Shown here: piece by piece, positions 46,052 to 55,714 of the stretch
Layout of the letters: each line of letters opens with the position of its first letter
Position numbering within the stretch: the first letter of the stretch is position 1
Assembly: GCA_000974665.1 (NCBI GenBank)
Contig: BBSY01000003.1
Coordinates: 868,001-932,000 of the forward strand
DNA length: 64,000 nucleotides
From: an alpha proteobacterium U9-1i
Lineage (GTDB): Bacteria > Pseudomonadota > Alphaproteobacteria > Caulobacterales > Aquidulcibacteraceae
Direction: 5' to 3'
Made by a program: the position numbers and the translations under genes
Notes under the pieces: generated by a model
The model's database searches: none
Told to the model about the DNA's origin: nothing
Seen by the model: only the letters and a program-made list of their open reading frames with translations

Positions 46052-48292
46052 ATGCGCATGGTCCGTTCGGGGGAGACGGCCGGCCGCTTGGCCGAGAGAG
46101 CGCCCGCCGCGTCGTGGGCGGCGCTCGCGGCTGCTTTGGCGGTTTCCGTCGCGCCGTCGATGGCCAGCGCTCAGACCGGCGCCGTTACGCCGATCCCCAC
46201 CGCGCCGACTGACCAGGCCGAGATGGTCAACCTCGAAGCCGACGAGTTGATCGACGATCAGGCCGCAAACACCATAACTGCAGTCGGCGACGTTCAGGTG
46301 CGCCATCTCGGCCGCACGATGCGCGCGGACCGGCTCATCTACGACCTCAGCACCGGTTCGATCCGCGCCGAGGGCGACGTTGAAATCGTCGACGCCGATG
46401 GCTCGGTCACTTACGCGCAACAAGTTGAAGCCGACGAAGCGATGAATGTGGCCGTCGCGACGGAATTGCGCGCGCGCCTCGGCTCACAAGGCACGCTCGC
46501 CGCGCGCGCGGCGCTGCGTCACGGTCCAGGCGAAAGCGAACTGCGCCGCGTCGTTTATACAAGCTGCCCCATCTGCGAGGGCGGCGACCGGCCGCCGACA
46601 TGGAGCCTGCGCGCACGCCGCGCGATCCAAGACCAAGAGAGCCGTACGATTTCATATCAAGGTGCGACGATCGAAGTGATCGGCGTGCCCATGCTCTATC
46701 TGCCGTACTTCGCACACCCCGATCCGTCGGTCGGACGTGCGTCCGGCTTGCTGACGCCGGACATCGGCCGCAACCGCCGGCTCGGAACGTACTACGAGCA
46801 ACCCTATTATTGGGCGATCTCGCCGCATCAAGACATGACCGTCTCCGCGCGTCTGCACACAAACGTGCAACCGCTGTTCGGCGTTGAATATCGCAAGCGT
46901 TTCTGGTCGGGCGAACTGGAGATCGACACCACGTTCACGCAAGAGCGTGAATTCGACAGCAACGGGAACCTGTTCGGCGATGAAACGCTTCGATCCGGGC
47001 TGTTCGCCAAGGGCCGCTTTGACATCAACGATTATTGGCAATGGGGCTTCGGCGCCGAGCGCATCTCCGACGACCTTTACTTGCGTCGCTACGATTTGCT
47101 CGGGCCGGGCGTGCAACGCGGGCCATTCGTCGGCCAGGACCTGCGGCTGATCTCGCAACTCTACGCGATCGGCCAGGACGAAACCTCTTACACGTCCATC
47201 TCGACAGTCTCGTTCCAGGGCCTGCGCGCCGGGGACTCGCAAGACCTGCTGCCGCTCCTTTTGCCGCTCGCGGAAATGGAGCGCGTCTACACCGAACCGC
47301 TGCTTGACGGCCAAGTGCGATTCCAAGTGAACACGGCGGCGCTCAGCCGGTCGATTGGCGCGGACTCGGCGCGCCTGTCGACTGGCGCCACGTGGCGGCG
47401 CGACGCACTGTTTGGCCCAGGGATGATCTTCAGCCCGTTCGCGCAAGTGCGCGGCGATGTGTTCCACGTCGAAACCACGCCCGACAATTTTGAAACGTTC
47501 GGCCGTGCGCTTGGCCTGGCCGGCGCGGAGGTCAGCTGGCCATTCATGCGCCCGGGCGAAAGCTTCGATCTGATCGTCGAGCCCGTCGCCATGGCCGCGA
47601 TCGCCACCGACGAACAGCCTGACCCACGCATCGTTAACGAAGACAGCCTCGCCTGGGAATTGGACGACACCAGCCTCTTCCGGCCGAACGCCGCGCCGAA
47701 CTACGATTTGTGGGAGCCCGGCGCGCGGGTAAGCCTCGGCGTCCGAGCGACGGCGCGGGCGCGCACGGGCCAAAGCGCGTCGGTGCTATTTGGCCGGCGC
47801 TGGCGCGATGAGGTCGCTCCCGGCTTTACGGTCATCAACAATCTTGAAGGCCGTGCGTCTGACTGGGTCGGCGCCATCCAGGCCGATCTCGGGCGCAATT
47901 TCGCGACCGAAGCCAAGTTTCGCCTCGAAGACGAATCGCTGGCGCTCCAGCGGTTGGACCTCGGTGTTCGAGGCGCGATTGGGCGGTTCAGCGCCTCGGC
48001 GCGCTATTTCCAGATCGATCAGACCCTGGCGCCCGGCAACCCGAACGAGGAAGTTAGCGGCTATATGGGCGTCGAACTGGCGCGGGGCTGGCGGATGCAG
48101 CTTGGACTGACCCGCGACCTAGATTCAGACATAAATCTGCGCCAGGAACTGCGCGCGATTTACGAGGACGATTGTACCTTCCTCGAAATTTCATACACCC
48201 GGTCGGAGACCCTGGACCGCTCGCTCGGTTCGGACGAAGGGCTCCAGATCAGGATCGGGCTACGCTCCCTCGGCGTGTTCGGCGGGAGCTGA
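46052..48292 (+). CDS. lptD: LPS-assembly protein LptD
   Basis: An outer-membrane translocon that inserts LPS in the outer leaflet. The 746 residues comprise a signal-like N-terminus ending near ASAQ, an OstA/LptA-like jellyroll (VNLEADELIDDQAANTITAVGDVQVRH), and a long beta-barrel starting around residue 210 (MLYLPYFAHPDPSVGRASG). Two N-terminal-domain Cys (TSCPICEGG) and one late Cys (EDDCTFLEISY) could form the disulfides needed for maturation. It follows lptG by 123 bp and precedes surA, the chaperone that helps fold it. Confidence 0.96.
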   Translation: MRMVRSGETAGRLAERAPAASWAALAAALAVSVAPSMASAQTGAVTPIPTAPTDQAEMVNLEADELIDDQAANTITAVGDVQVRHLGRTMRADRLIYDLSTGSIRAEGDVEIVDADGSVTYAQQVEADEAMNVAVATELRARLGSQGTLAARAALRHGPGESELRRVVYTSCPICEGGDRPPTWSLRARRAIQDQESRTISYQGATIEVIGVPMLYLPYFAHPDPSVGRASGLLTPDIGRNRRLGTYYEQPYYWAISPHQDMTVSARLHTNVQPLFGVEYRKRFWSGELEIDTTFTQEREFDSNGNLFGDETLRSGLFAKGRFDINDYWQWGFGAERISDDLYLRRYDLLGPGVQRGPFVGQDLRLISQLYAIGQDETSYTSISTVSFQGLRAGDSQDLLPLLLPLAEMERVYTEPLLDGQVRFQVNTAALSRSIGADSARLSTGATWRRDALFGPGMIFSPFAQVRGDVFHVETTPDNFETFGRALGLAGAEVSWPFMRPGESFDLIVEPVAMAAIATDEQPDPRIVNEDSLAWELDDTSLFRPNAAPNYDLWEPGARVSLGVRATARARTGQSASVLFGRRWRDEVAPGFTVINNLEGRASDWVGAIQADLGRNFATEAKFRLEDESLALQRLDLGVRGAIGRFSASARYFQIDQTLAPGNPNEEVSGYMGVELARGWRMQLGLTRDLDSDINLRQELRAIYEDDCTFLEISYTRSETLDRSLGSDEGLQIRIGLRSLGVFGGS

Positions 48293-48305
48293 GGCGGAGC
48301 ATAGA

Positions 48306-49541
48306 ATGAACTGGAAGTCCCTTTCTGCCGCGGCGGTTTCGCTTATGGCCGTTTCGAGCGCCCTCGCGCCGTCGGCGGAAGCGCAGTTCGCCGAAGGCGT
48401 CGCCGCGATCGTCAATGACGACGTCATTTCCACCTTCGACGTGCGCCAACGCGCCAACCTTTTGCTCGTCTCCTCCGGCGTCCAGCCGAGCGAGGAAATG
48501 TCTCAGCGCGCCCGCACCCAAGCTTTGCGCGACCTGATCGACGAGCACATCAAGATCCAGGAAACTTCCACCTTCGACATCTCGATCTCCGAAGCCGAAG
48601 TCGATCGCCAAATTGGCGACATCGCGCGTGGCAATGAAATGACCATCGACCAGTTGGCAAGTCAGCTGGCCGGCCAGGGCGTTTCGATCAATTCGCTGCG
48701 CTTCCAGGTGCAAGCGGACATTGCCTGGAACCGTCTCGTGAACGGCCTCTACGGGTCGCGCATTCGCGTTTCAGACCAGGAAATTCGCGAGACTCAGGCG
48801 CGCATCGCCGCGAACGCCACGCGCCCGCAATATCTCTTGTCGGAAATTTACTTGCCTGCGGAGACCGAGCAAGAATTCACCAACATGCGCAACGGCGCGA
48901 TGCAATTGCTGCAGGAAATGCAAAATGGCGCGCCGTTCCCCGCAGTTGCGCGTCAGTTTTCGGCTGCACCGTCGGCGTCTCAAGGCGGCGACATTGGCTG
49001 GATCGCGGCGCCCGAGCTCGCGCCTGAGCTTCAACCGGTCGCCGAGCGGCTTGAAGAAGGCCAAGTGTCCCTGCCCATTCGCACCAGCACCGGTATCGTC
49101 ATCATCGCCATGCGCGACCGCCGCGCCGGCGCAGCCGCAGGCGCGACGTCGATCGTCAACCTGCGTCAAGTGACAGCGCCGGCCGCCCGGCGCAACGCTC
49201 TTGAGCGCGTGCAACGCCGCATTTCGGGCTGCACCAACATCGAGCGCGACATCGCCAGCGTTGAAGGCGCGAACCTCGTGGATCTTGGTCAAACAACGGA
49301 ATCCGAGCTGTCAGGCTCGATTCAGAGCCGCATCAGCGGCATTCGCGCCGGCGACGCGACGCCGGTCGTGCTCGACGGCGAACAGGCGACGATGATCGTC
49401 GTGTGCTCGCGCGAAACCGGCGGCGGAGAAGTGCCGGACCGCCGCGAGATCGAGCAGCGCTTGCGCGGCCAAGAACTCGATATGCTCGCCGAGCGCTACC
49501 TGCGCAATCTGCGCAGCGAAGCGACCATCATCACACGCTAA
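48306..49541 (+). CDS. surA: periplasmic chaperone/peptidyl-prolyl isomerase SurA
   Basis: A 411-residue chaperone for outer-membrane proteins such as LptD. It has a signal peptide (SLSAAAVSLMAVSSALAPSAEA), a SurA N-terminal domain (VAAIVNDDVISTFDVRQRANLL), a parvulin domain around residues 170-275 with QYLLSEIYLPAE and QGGDIGWIAAPELAPE, and a C-terminal helix region. Only one clear parvulin domain is present, compared with two in E. coli; the second appears degenerate. It is 13 bp after lptD. Confidence 0.92.
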   Translation: MNWKSLSAAAVSLMAVSSALAPSAEAQFAEGVAAIVNDDVISTFDVRQRANLLLVSSGVQPSEEMSQRARTQALRDLIDEHIKIQETSTFDISISEAEVDRQIGDIARGNEMTIDQLASQLAGQGVSINSLRFQVQADIAWNRLVNGLYGSRIRVSDQEIRETQARIAANATRPQYLLSEIYLPAETEQEFTNMRNGAMQLLQEMQNGAPFPAVARQFSAAPSASQGGDIGWIAAPELAPELQPVAERLEEGQVSLPIRTSTGIVIIAMRDRRAGAAAGATSIVNLRQVTAPAARRNALERVQRRISGCTNIERDIASVEGANLVDLGQTTESELSGSIQSRISGIRAGDATPVVLDGEQATMIVVCSRETGGGEVPDRREIEQRLRGQELDMLAERYLRNLRSEATIITR

Positions 49542-49546
49542 CGAAC

Positions 49547-50503
49547 ATGCCCCCGCTTGCGGTTTCGATGGGCGATCCCGCCGGGATCGGCCTCGAGCTT
49601 GCGGCGCGCGCCTGGGCTGCGCGAGAAACGTTGCCGCCCTTCTTCGTCACGGGCGACCGCAATGCGCTGGCGCGCGCGGCGCTGCGCATTGGCGTCGATG
49701 TGTCCGACTGCCCGGTTCGGCATATTGAACTTGCGGCGCCGGAAACACCTGGCGCGCCGGATAGCGTGAACGCCCCGGCGACGATCGCGGCCATCGAAGC
49801 GGGCGTGACAGCGACACGCAGCGGCGAAGCGTCAGCGCTCGTCACCTTGCCAATCGCCAAGCATGTCTTGAAGCGCGCTGGTTTCGGCTTTCCGGGCCAC
49901 ACAGAGTTTGTCGGACACCTGACGGCGGGCGATCCGTGGCCGCACGCGCGCGGTCCCGTGATGCTCTTAGCCGGCCCGGCATTGAGGGTCGCGCTTGCTA
50001 CAATTCACACGCCGCTCGCGGACGTCCCGGGTTCTCTCACGCGGTCGATGATCGAGAACACGGCGCGTGTGCTGGGCGAGGCACTGAAGCGCGATTTTGG
50101 AATCGCTACGCCGCGCATCGCGCTCTGTGGCCTTAATCCACACGCAGGCGAAAATGGCGCTATTGGCCAAGAGGAAATCGAGATCATAAATCCCGCTGCC
50201 GCCGCGCTGCGCGCCGAAGGCTGGAACATATCCGACGCCACCAGCGCCGACGCCTTGTTCAACAGCGAAGCGCGCCAACGTTATGATGCGGTGATCGCGC
50301 TCTACCACGATCAGGGGCTCATCCCGATCAAGACGCTGCATTTCTGGGACGCGGCGAACATCACGCTCGGCCTGCCCATCATTCGCACTTCCCCCGACCA
50401 TGGCACCGGATTTGATATCGCCGGACGCGGCATCGCGCGCCCGGACAGCTTCTTCGCCGCAATGCGCACCGCCTGGGAAATGGCCGAGCGCCGTCGCGCA
50501 TGA
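49547..50503 (+). CDS. pdxA: 4-hydroxythreonine-4-phosphate dehydrogenase
   Basis: An NAD-dependent enzyme of pyridoxal phosphate synthesis. The start MPPLAVSMGDPAGIG gives 318 residues. Metal and substrate motifs are present: FPGHTEFVGHLT (His ligand), GLNPHAGENGAIGQEE and ALYHDQGLIPIKTL with its conserved His and Asp, then IRTSPDHGTGFD. The surA-pdxA-rsmA order is widely conserved in Proteobacteria, and it overlaps rsmA by four bases. Confidence 0.97.
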   Translation: MPPLAVSMGDPAGIGLELAARAWAARETLPPFFVTGDRNALARAALRIGVDVSDCPVRHIELAAPETPGAPDSVNAPATIAAIEAGVTATRSGEASALVTLPIAKHVLKRAGFGFPGHTEFVGHLTAGDPWPHARGPVMLLAGPALRVALATIHTPLADVPGSLTRSMIENTARVLGEALKRDFGIATPRIALCGLNPHAGENGAIGQEEIEIINPAAAALRAEGWNISDATSADALFNSEARQRYDAVIALYHDQGLIPIKTLHFWDAANITLGLPIIRTSPDHGTGFDIAGRGIARPDSFFAAMRTAWEMAERRRA

Positions 50504-51327
50504 ACGCCGACGACCTACCGACATTGCGCGAAGAACTCGAGGCGCATGGTCTTTGGGCCAATAAAGGCCTCGGCCAGCATTTCCTGCTCGACCTCAACAT
50601 CACACGCCGCATAGCTAAGACCGCTGGCGAACTCTCCGGCCAAACCGTTCTCGAAATCGGCCCCGGCCCAGGCGGTTTGACGCGCGCATTGCTCGAGGCA
50701 GGCGCAACCGTCATCGCGATCGAGAAAGACGCGCGCTTTCTGCCCTTGCTTGAGCCGTTGGCGGAATGGAGCGACGGGCGTCTGCGTGTGGTTCATGGCG
50801 ATGCGGTCGGTGCGGACGAAGCCGCATTGCTCGATGGCGCGACAGCAAACGTCATTTCCAACCTGCCCTACAATGTCGGCACGCCATTGCTCGTGAAATG
50901 GCTAAAGGCCGGGCCATGGCGTGGGCCGATGACGCTTATGTTTCAGAAAGAAGTCGCCGAGCGCATCGTCGCCAAGCCGCGCGGCGGGGCCTACGGGCGC
51001 CTCGCCGTGCTCGCGCAAGCGCGGTGCGAAGCGCGGTTGGCGTTCACGGTGCCAGCGCGCGCCTTCACGCCGCCGCCCAAGATTGCATCCGCCATCGTGA
51101 CGCTCATCGACCGCGCCGACCCGTACCCGCACCTCGACGCACTCGAACGCGTCACCGCTGCCGCGTTCGGCCAGCGCCGCAAAATGCTGCGCGCCGCGTT
51201 ACGTTCGCTCACGCCGGACAGTGAGGCCCTATTGCTGGCCGCCGACATTGCACCCACCGCGCGCGCTGAAGAAATCGACCAGGCGGGGTTTCGTCGTCTC
51301 GCTGATGCGTGGCGCGCGCGCGCGTGA
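50500..51327 (+). CDS. rsmA: 16S rRNA (adenine1518/1519-N6) dimethyltransferase
   Basis: Dimethylates two adjacent adenines in helix 45 late in 30S assembly (KsgA). The 275 residues contain the N-terminal LGQHFLLDLNI, SAM motif I ENGPG-like LEIGPGPGGLTRAL, and catalytic motif IV NLPYN (within ISNLPYNVGTPLL). A small helical C-terminal domain follows. It is the last gene of the lptF-to-rsmA run and converges with gmk, two bases between stops. Confidence 0.97.
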   Translation: MNADDLPTLREELEAHGLWANKGLGQHFLLDLNITRRIAKTAGELSGQTVLEIGPGPGGLTRALLEAGATVIAIEKDARFLPLLEPLAEWSDGRLRVVHGDAVGADEAALLDGATANVISNLPYNVGTPLLVKWLKAGPWRGPMTLMFQKEVAERIVAKPRGGAYGRLAVLAQARCEARLAFTVPARAFTPPPKIASAIVTLIDRADPYPHLDALERVTAAAFGQRRKMLRAALRSLTPDSEALLLAADIAPTARAEEIDQAGFRRLADAWRARA

Positions 51328-51329
51328 TC

Positions 51330-51968
51330 TCACTTGCCCGCGAGCAAGGCGTCTACGTGCGGGCCAAGCCAAGTTTCGCGCGAGCGCTTCAAACGCTCAG
51401 CGCCCAGGATCGTCCTGATCCGCGCCAATGAATCCTCAACGTCATAATTGACGATGACGTAGTCGTACTCTTTCCAATGGCCGATCTCATCGGCCGAACG
51501 CGCCATGCGGCGGGAGATGACGTCAGGCGCGTCTTCCGCGCGCGCCTTCAGGCGGCGCTCCAATTCTGCGGTTGAGGGCGGCAATATGAAAACGCCCACC
51601 ACATCGTCCGGCGCCGCCGCGCGCAGCGCTCTTGCGCCCTGCCAATCGACGTCGAAGAGGACGTCGTTTCCAGCGGCAAGTTTTTCTTCGACCTTGGCGC
51701 GAGGCGTGCCGTAAAAATTGTCAAACACCACCGCCCATTCGAGCAATTCGCCGGCGGCCGCCATTGCCTCGAACTTTGGCCGATCCACGAAATAATATTC
51801 GCGGCCCTCTTGCTCGCTCGGGCGCGGGGCGCGCGTTGTTGCGGAAACCGAGAGCGACATCGTCGGCTCGTCCAGCAAGAGCCGACGCGCCAACGTCGAT
51901 TTGCCGGCGCCGGACGGGCTCGACAGCACGAACATCAGCCCGCGGTGCGGCGTTGCGCTATTCGGCAT
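51330..51968 (-). CDS. gmk: guanylate kinase
   Basis: Phosphorylates GMP to GDP. The start MPNSATPHRGLMFVLSSPSG gives 212 residues. The P-loop SSPSGAGKSTLARR, the GMP-binding SATTRAPRPSEQEGREYYFVD and the lid EWAVVFDNFYGTPRA are all intact. Its 5' end overlaps the yicC stop by 11 bases, so the two are translationally linked, the usual alphaproteobacterial order. Confidence 0.97.
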   Translation of the reverse strand: MPNSATPHRGLMFVLSSPSGAGKSTLARRLLLDEPTMSLSVSATTRAPRPSEQEGREYYFVDRPKFEAMAAAGELLEWAVVFDNFYGTPRAKVEEKLAAGNDVLFDVDWQGARALRAAAPDDVVGVFILPPSTAELERRLKARAEDAPDVISRRMARSADEIGHWKEYDYVIVNYDVEDSLARIRTILGAERLKRSRETWLGPHVDALLAGK

Positions 51969-52839
51969 TCGCGGCCTGCTCCTTGATCTGATCCACCACC
52001 GCCTTGAGGTCGAGCCCAATCCGGGTCAAGTCCAGGTCGCCGGATTTCGAGCATAGAGTATTGGCTTCGCGCGTGAGCTCCTGCCCCAAAAAGTCGAGCT
52101 TACGTCCCACAGGTTCCGCGCTTTTCAGCAGCGCACGCAATTCGCCGGCGTGCGCGGCCAAGCGGTCAACCTCTTCCTGAACATCGGCCTTGGACGCCAC
52201 CACCGCTGCCTCCTGTGCGAGACGTTGCGGATCCAACTGTACGTCCGCCGACAGCGCCGCCAAGCGCGTGCGAATACGCTCGGCGATCGCCGCGGGTGCG
52301 GCGGCAGCTGAGGAGCGTGCAGCAGCGATGCCCGCGTCCAGGCGATCCGCCAACTGCGTGAGCGCGCTCGCGAGCATTCGCCCTTCGGCGCGCCGCGCCT
52401 CGTTCAAGCCATCCAACGCAGCGTTCAAGCTTGCAAGCAGCGCCGCGTCCAACGACGTCCGCGCGCCTTCATCAATCACGTCGTCTTCGGCGCTCAGAAC
52501 GCCTTTGAGCGCAAGCATGCCGTCCCAGCGCGGCTTCTCCACACGATCACCGAACGTCTCTCCGGCCTGCAAAAAGCGTTCGACGAGTTTGAGATCGATC
52601 TTAACCGGGGCGGTCTCACCCGCGTCACGCGCGATGCTCAACGACGCCTGCAGCGAGCCACGTTTGAAGCGCGCGCTCGCCGCCGCACGCGCGGCCGGCT
52701 CCAGCCCATCGAAGCCAGGCGGCAGGCGCAACTTCATATCGAGCGCGCGCCCATTGACGCTTTTTGCTTCCCATACCCAGCGCACGCCGCCATGCGCGCC
52801 CTCGGCCCGGGCAAACCCGGTCATGCCAGAAATGCTCAT
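51958..52839 (-). CDS. yicC: YicC family endoribonuclease-like protein
   Basis: A 293-residue protein with the YicC N-terminal signature MSISGMTGFARAEG, EAKSVNGRALDMKLRLPPGFDG and the DUF1732 C-terminus REANTLCSKSGDLDLTRIGLDLKAVVDQIKEQ, interrupted here only by usual helical segments. E. coli YicC is reported to act as an endoribonuclease on small-RNA targets. The C-terminal acidic/His residues typical of the family are retained. It lies upstream of gmk and downstream of the exported aminopeptidase. Confidence 0.93.
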   Translation of the reverse strand: MSISGMTGFARAEGAHGGVRWVWEAKSVNGRALDMKLRLPPGFDGLEPAARAAASARFKRGSLQASLSIARDAGETAPVKIDLKLVERFLQAGETFGDRVEKPRWDGMLALKGVLSAEDDVIDEGARTSLDAALLASLNAALDGLNEARRAEGRMLASALTQLADRLDAGIAAARSSAAAAPAAIAERIRTRLAALSADVQLDPQRLAQEAAVVASKADVQEEVDRLAAHAGELRALLKSAEPVGRKLDFLGQELTREANTLCSKSGDLDLTRIGLDLKAVVDQIKEQAANAE

Positions 52840-52897
52840 GCGGGCTGCTTACAGAGGAATCGCGCCCCGCGCACCTAAGCTGCGCGTTGGAACACCC

Positions 52898-54532
52898 TCA
52901 GCCGCCGCCCTCGCCCGCGCCGCGTGGAATCGGCTGATAGTCGCGCACGAAACGTTCCAGCAGCCGAACGGAAAATCCGGCCGAACCTGCGGGTTTCCAA
53001 TCGTTGGCGCCGCCGAACGCGACGCTGGCGATATCGAGGTGCGCCCACGGCACTTCGCGGCTGATGAACTCGCCGATGAAATAGGCGCCTGTCCCGCCGC
53101 CGGCTCCGCCATCGACGCCAGAGTTCTTGATGTCGGCGATGGTGGAGCGCGACGCCTCGGCGTAGCTCGAATGCAGAGGCAGGCGCCATACCCGCTCGCC
53201 CGTAGCGCGGCCGGCGGCGTCGAGTTGATCTGCGAGCGCATCGTGGCGGCTAAACATGCCGGCGTAATCATCGCCGACAGCTTGCGTCATCGAGCCGGTA
53301 AGCGTCGCGACATCGACTACGGCCGCGGGATTGAGATGCGCATCTGCGTAAGAAAGCGCGTCCGCCAGAACCAAGCGTCCTTCCGCATCGGTCGAGAGAA
53401 TTTCGATTGTTTTGCCGTTCATCGCCGTGAGCACATCGCCCGGGCGGATCGCCCCGCCGTCCGGCATATTCTCCGCCAAGGCCGCGATCGCCACAACGTT
53501 CACCGGCGCGCCCGCACGAGCGAGCGCGAGCACTGCGGCGGTAACACTGGCCGCGCCTGACATATCCATCTTCATGTTGGACATGCCTTCATTACCTTTG
53601 ATCGATATCCCGCCGGAATCGAAAGTGATCCCCTTGCCGGCGAGCACGATCGGCCCGCCAGCGGGGGCGCCTTGACCGGAATAGCGCACGATCATCATGC
53701 GCGGCGGACGCTCCGAACCGCGTCCAGAATTGACGATCGCGCCCATGCCGAGGCGCTCCATCGCCGGCACGTCGAGCACTTGAATCTGCACGCCCGCGAC
53801 GCCTTGGAACGCCGCACGCGTGCGGGCGACAAACGATTCCGGATAGATGATGTTGGCCGGCTCATTCGACAGGTCACGCGCGAACACCATCGCGTCGACG
53901 ATGTGGCGGCCGCGTCCATTGTAGAGCGCTTGCGCTTCGGCGCTGCGGTCGGACACGATCGTCGTCGCGCCCATGTGTTCGGGTGTGCGTTCGCCAGTGT
54001 TGTAGAGATCGGAGCGATATTCGCCGATGCCGAGGCCGGTGGTGATTTCGCTCACCGCTTCGGCGCTCAGCCCGTTCGTCACCACTGTCAGCGTTCCACG
54101 TTCATTCATCAGCGCGCGGCCGGTCACCGCGCCGAGGCGTTGATAATCTTCGGCGTCCGCGTCTTCGCCAATGCCGACAATTTGGATGCGGCTCCAGCCG
54201 CCGATGCCGCGCAGCGCGAGCGCTTCGCGTGCATTGTATTTGAACTGCGCGGACGTGAGCGCTGCAGTGATCGATGCACGCTCGGCGGCGCTCAAAAACG
54301 CACCGCGCGTCGCGAGGTCGCCTTCGGCGGCCAGCGGCAACACCAACGTGCCCGACGCCGCGCCCACCTGCGTCGCGAACGAGACTGCGCGCCGCACGGG
54401 CTGCGCTGCGCGTTCGCCTGCATTCGTGCCGGGTGCGCTGCGATTTGGCTGCGCGTCAGCGGCGCTTGGCGCCATCACGGCGGCAGCAAGAATGGCCGGC
54501 GCAACGGCCGCGAAAAGCTTGGAACGAAGCAT
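52898..54532 (-). CDS. exported leucyl aminopeptidase (M17) paralogue
   Basis: A 544-residue M17 protein carrying a Sec signal (LRSKLFAAVAPAILAAAVM, cleavage near ADAQ) and a linker absent from cytosolic PepA. Catalytic elements are LAGKGITFDSGGISIKGN and KMDMSGAASVTAAVLAL, and the signature reads STDAEGRLVLADA, Ser replacing the usual first Asn while the metal-binding Asp and Glu and the catalytic Arg stay. It is predicted to act in the periplasm on peptides from cell-wall or protein turnover. It sits between yicC and mltG on the minus strand. Confidence 0.92.
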   Translation of the reverse strand: MLRSKLFAAVAPAILAAAVMAPSAADAQPNRSAPGTNAGERAAQPVRRAVSFATQVGAASGTLVLPLAAEGDLATRGAFLSAAERASITAALTSAQFKYNAREALALRGIGGWSRIQIVGIGEDADAEDYQRLGAVTGRALMNERGTLTVVTNGLSAEAVSEITTGLGIGEYRSDLYNTGERTPEHMGATTIVSDRSAEAQALYNGRGRHIVDAMVFARDLSNEPANIIYPESFVARTRAAFQGVAGVQIQVLDVPAMERLGMGAIVNSGRGSERPPRMMIVRYSGQGAPAGGPIVLAGKGITFDSGGISIKGNEGMSNMKMDMSGAASVTAAVLALARAGAPVNVVAIAALAENMPDGGAIRPGDVLTAMNGKTIEILSTDAEGRLVLADALSYADAHLNPAAVVDVATLTGSMTQAVGDDYAGMFSRHDALADQLDAAGRATGERVWRLPLHSSYAEASRSTIADIKNSGVDGGAGGGTGAYFIGEFISREVPWAHLDIASVAFGGANDWKPAGSAGFSVRLLERFVRDYQPIPRGAGEGGG

Positions 54533-54637
54533 CTGAAACCCCTCACAGATCAGAGGCAGAGTATGGGGGCGGCGGTCAGCGGCGGGCAAGCCGCCCGACC
54601 GGTCGTTCGTCGCACATCCGCGCGCTTGCGTTGAAAG

Positions 54638-55714
54638 CTAGCGTCCCGCGCGTTCCGCCGCCAAACGTTGCGCTTCGATCTGGCGCCACCGCGCGACATT
54701 GGCGTTGTGCTCGGCCAGGGTGGCCGCGAAGGCATGGCCGCCGCTGCCGTCGGCGACGAAGAATATCGCGTTCGAGTCAGCTGGATTGGCCGTTGCTTCG
54801 AGCGCGGCCCGGCCAGGATTCGCGATCGGCGTCGGCGGCAGGCGATCGATTTGATAGGTGTTGTACGGATTGCGGAGCGCAATCTCGCTCGCCCGGATCA
54901 CACGCGGATTGCCTTGCGCATCGATCAAGCGGCCATCGCGGCAGCGCGTCGGGAATTGCCGGCACACGCCGTAGATGATGGTTGGATCGCTTTCGAGGCG
55001 CATGGGTCGACGCAGGCGGTTGACGAACGCCGCCGCAACCAGCGGACGCTCAGCCGCCACGCCGGTTTCACGCTCAACGATCGAAGCGAGCGTCACCAAT
55101 TCTTCGGGCGTCGTGATCGGCAGGTTCGGCTGGCGCCCCTCCCAAATCTCGGCGAGTGCTGCATCGCGCGCGTCGCGCATCTGCTGTAACAACGCCGCGC
55201 GCGTCATGCCGCGCGCAACGTGATAGGTTTCTGGCAGAATTGAACCTTCGGGCGGCGCCTCCGGCAGATCGCCAGTGAGGTACTCACTCTCACCGATGAT
55301 GCGCATTACGCCGCTGATGGTGATGCCCTCGGCGAACGTGATCGAATGATCGATGACGTCGCCTTCGGCCATCTTGCGAACGATGTCGCGCAGCGAAGCG
55401 CCGGCCTCGATCTCGTACTCACCGGCCTGCAGGCTTTGGCCTTGCGCGAACGCGCGCGTGGCGATTCGAAACAGCAGCGCGTCGCGAATAAGTCCCTGGC
55501 TTTCCAGCGCAGATCCAATCGCTGCCGCGCTTTGGCCGCGTTCCACAGTAAACGCCGCGTCCGCTTGCGCGGGGCCCGCGCGCGTCGCCTCGGCGTTGAA
55601 CGCAAACACAGCAACCAATGCGGCTGCAGCCACAATGATTCCAAGGCCGATCAGAAGCGAGAAGAAGCCCCAGAAGCCGCCTCTACGCCGATCGACCGGC
55701 CGAAATCGCGCCAT
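54638..55714 (-). CDS. mltG: endolytic transglycosylase MltG
   Basis: Cuts nascent glycan strands in the periplasm and so limits glycan length. The 358 residues have one N-terminal membrane helix (GFFSLLIGLGIIVAAAALVAVFAF), a LysM-like segment (FTVERGQSAAAIGSALESQGL) and the YceG domain. The catalytic Glu is in ASIVERETG, followed by LRRPMRLESDPTIIYGV. It starts one base after the fabF stop, as in many Proteobacteria. Confidence 0.96.
   Translation of the reverse strand: MARFRPVDRRRGGFWGFFSLLIGLGIIVAAAALVAVFAFNAEATRAGPAQADAAFTVERGQSAAAIGSALESQGLIRDALLFRIATRAFAQGQSLQAGEYEIEAGASLRDIVRKMAEGDVIDHSITFAEGITISGVMRIIGESEYLTGDLPEAPPEGSILPETYHVARGMTRAALLQQMRDARDAALAEIWEGRQPNLPITTPEELVTLASIVERETGVAAERPLVAAAFVNRLRRPMRLESDPTIIYGVCRQFPTRCRDGRLIDAQGNPRVIRASEIALRNPYNTYQIDRLPPTPIANPGRAALEATANPADSNAIFFVADGSGGHAFAATLAEHNANVARWRQIEAQRLAAERAGR

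Noticed and set aside
46652-47773. A 373-codon minus-strand frame within lptD.
   Set aside because: LptD on the plus strand is complete with its expected domains; the minus product is low-complexity and Arg-rich.
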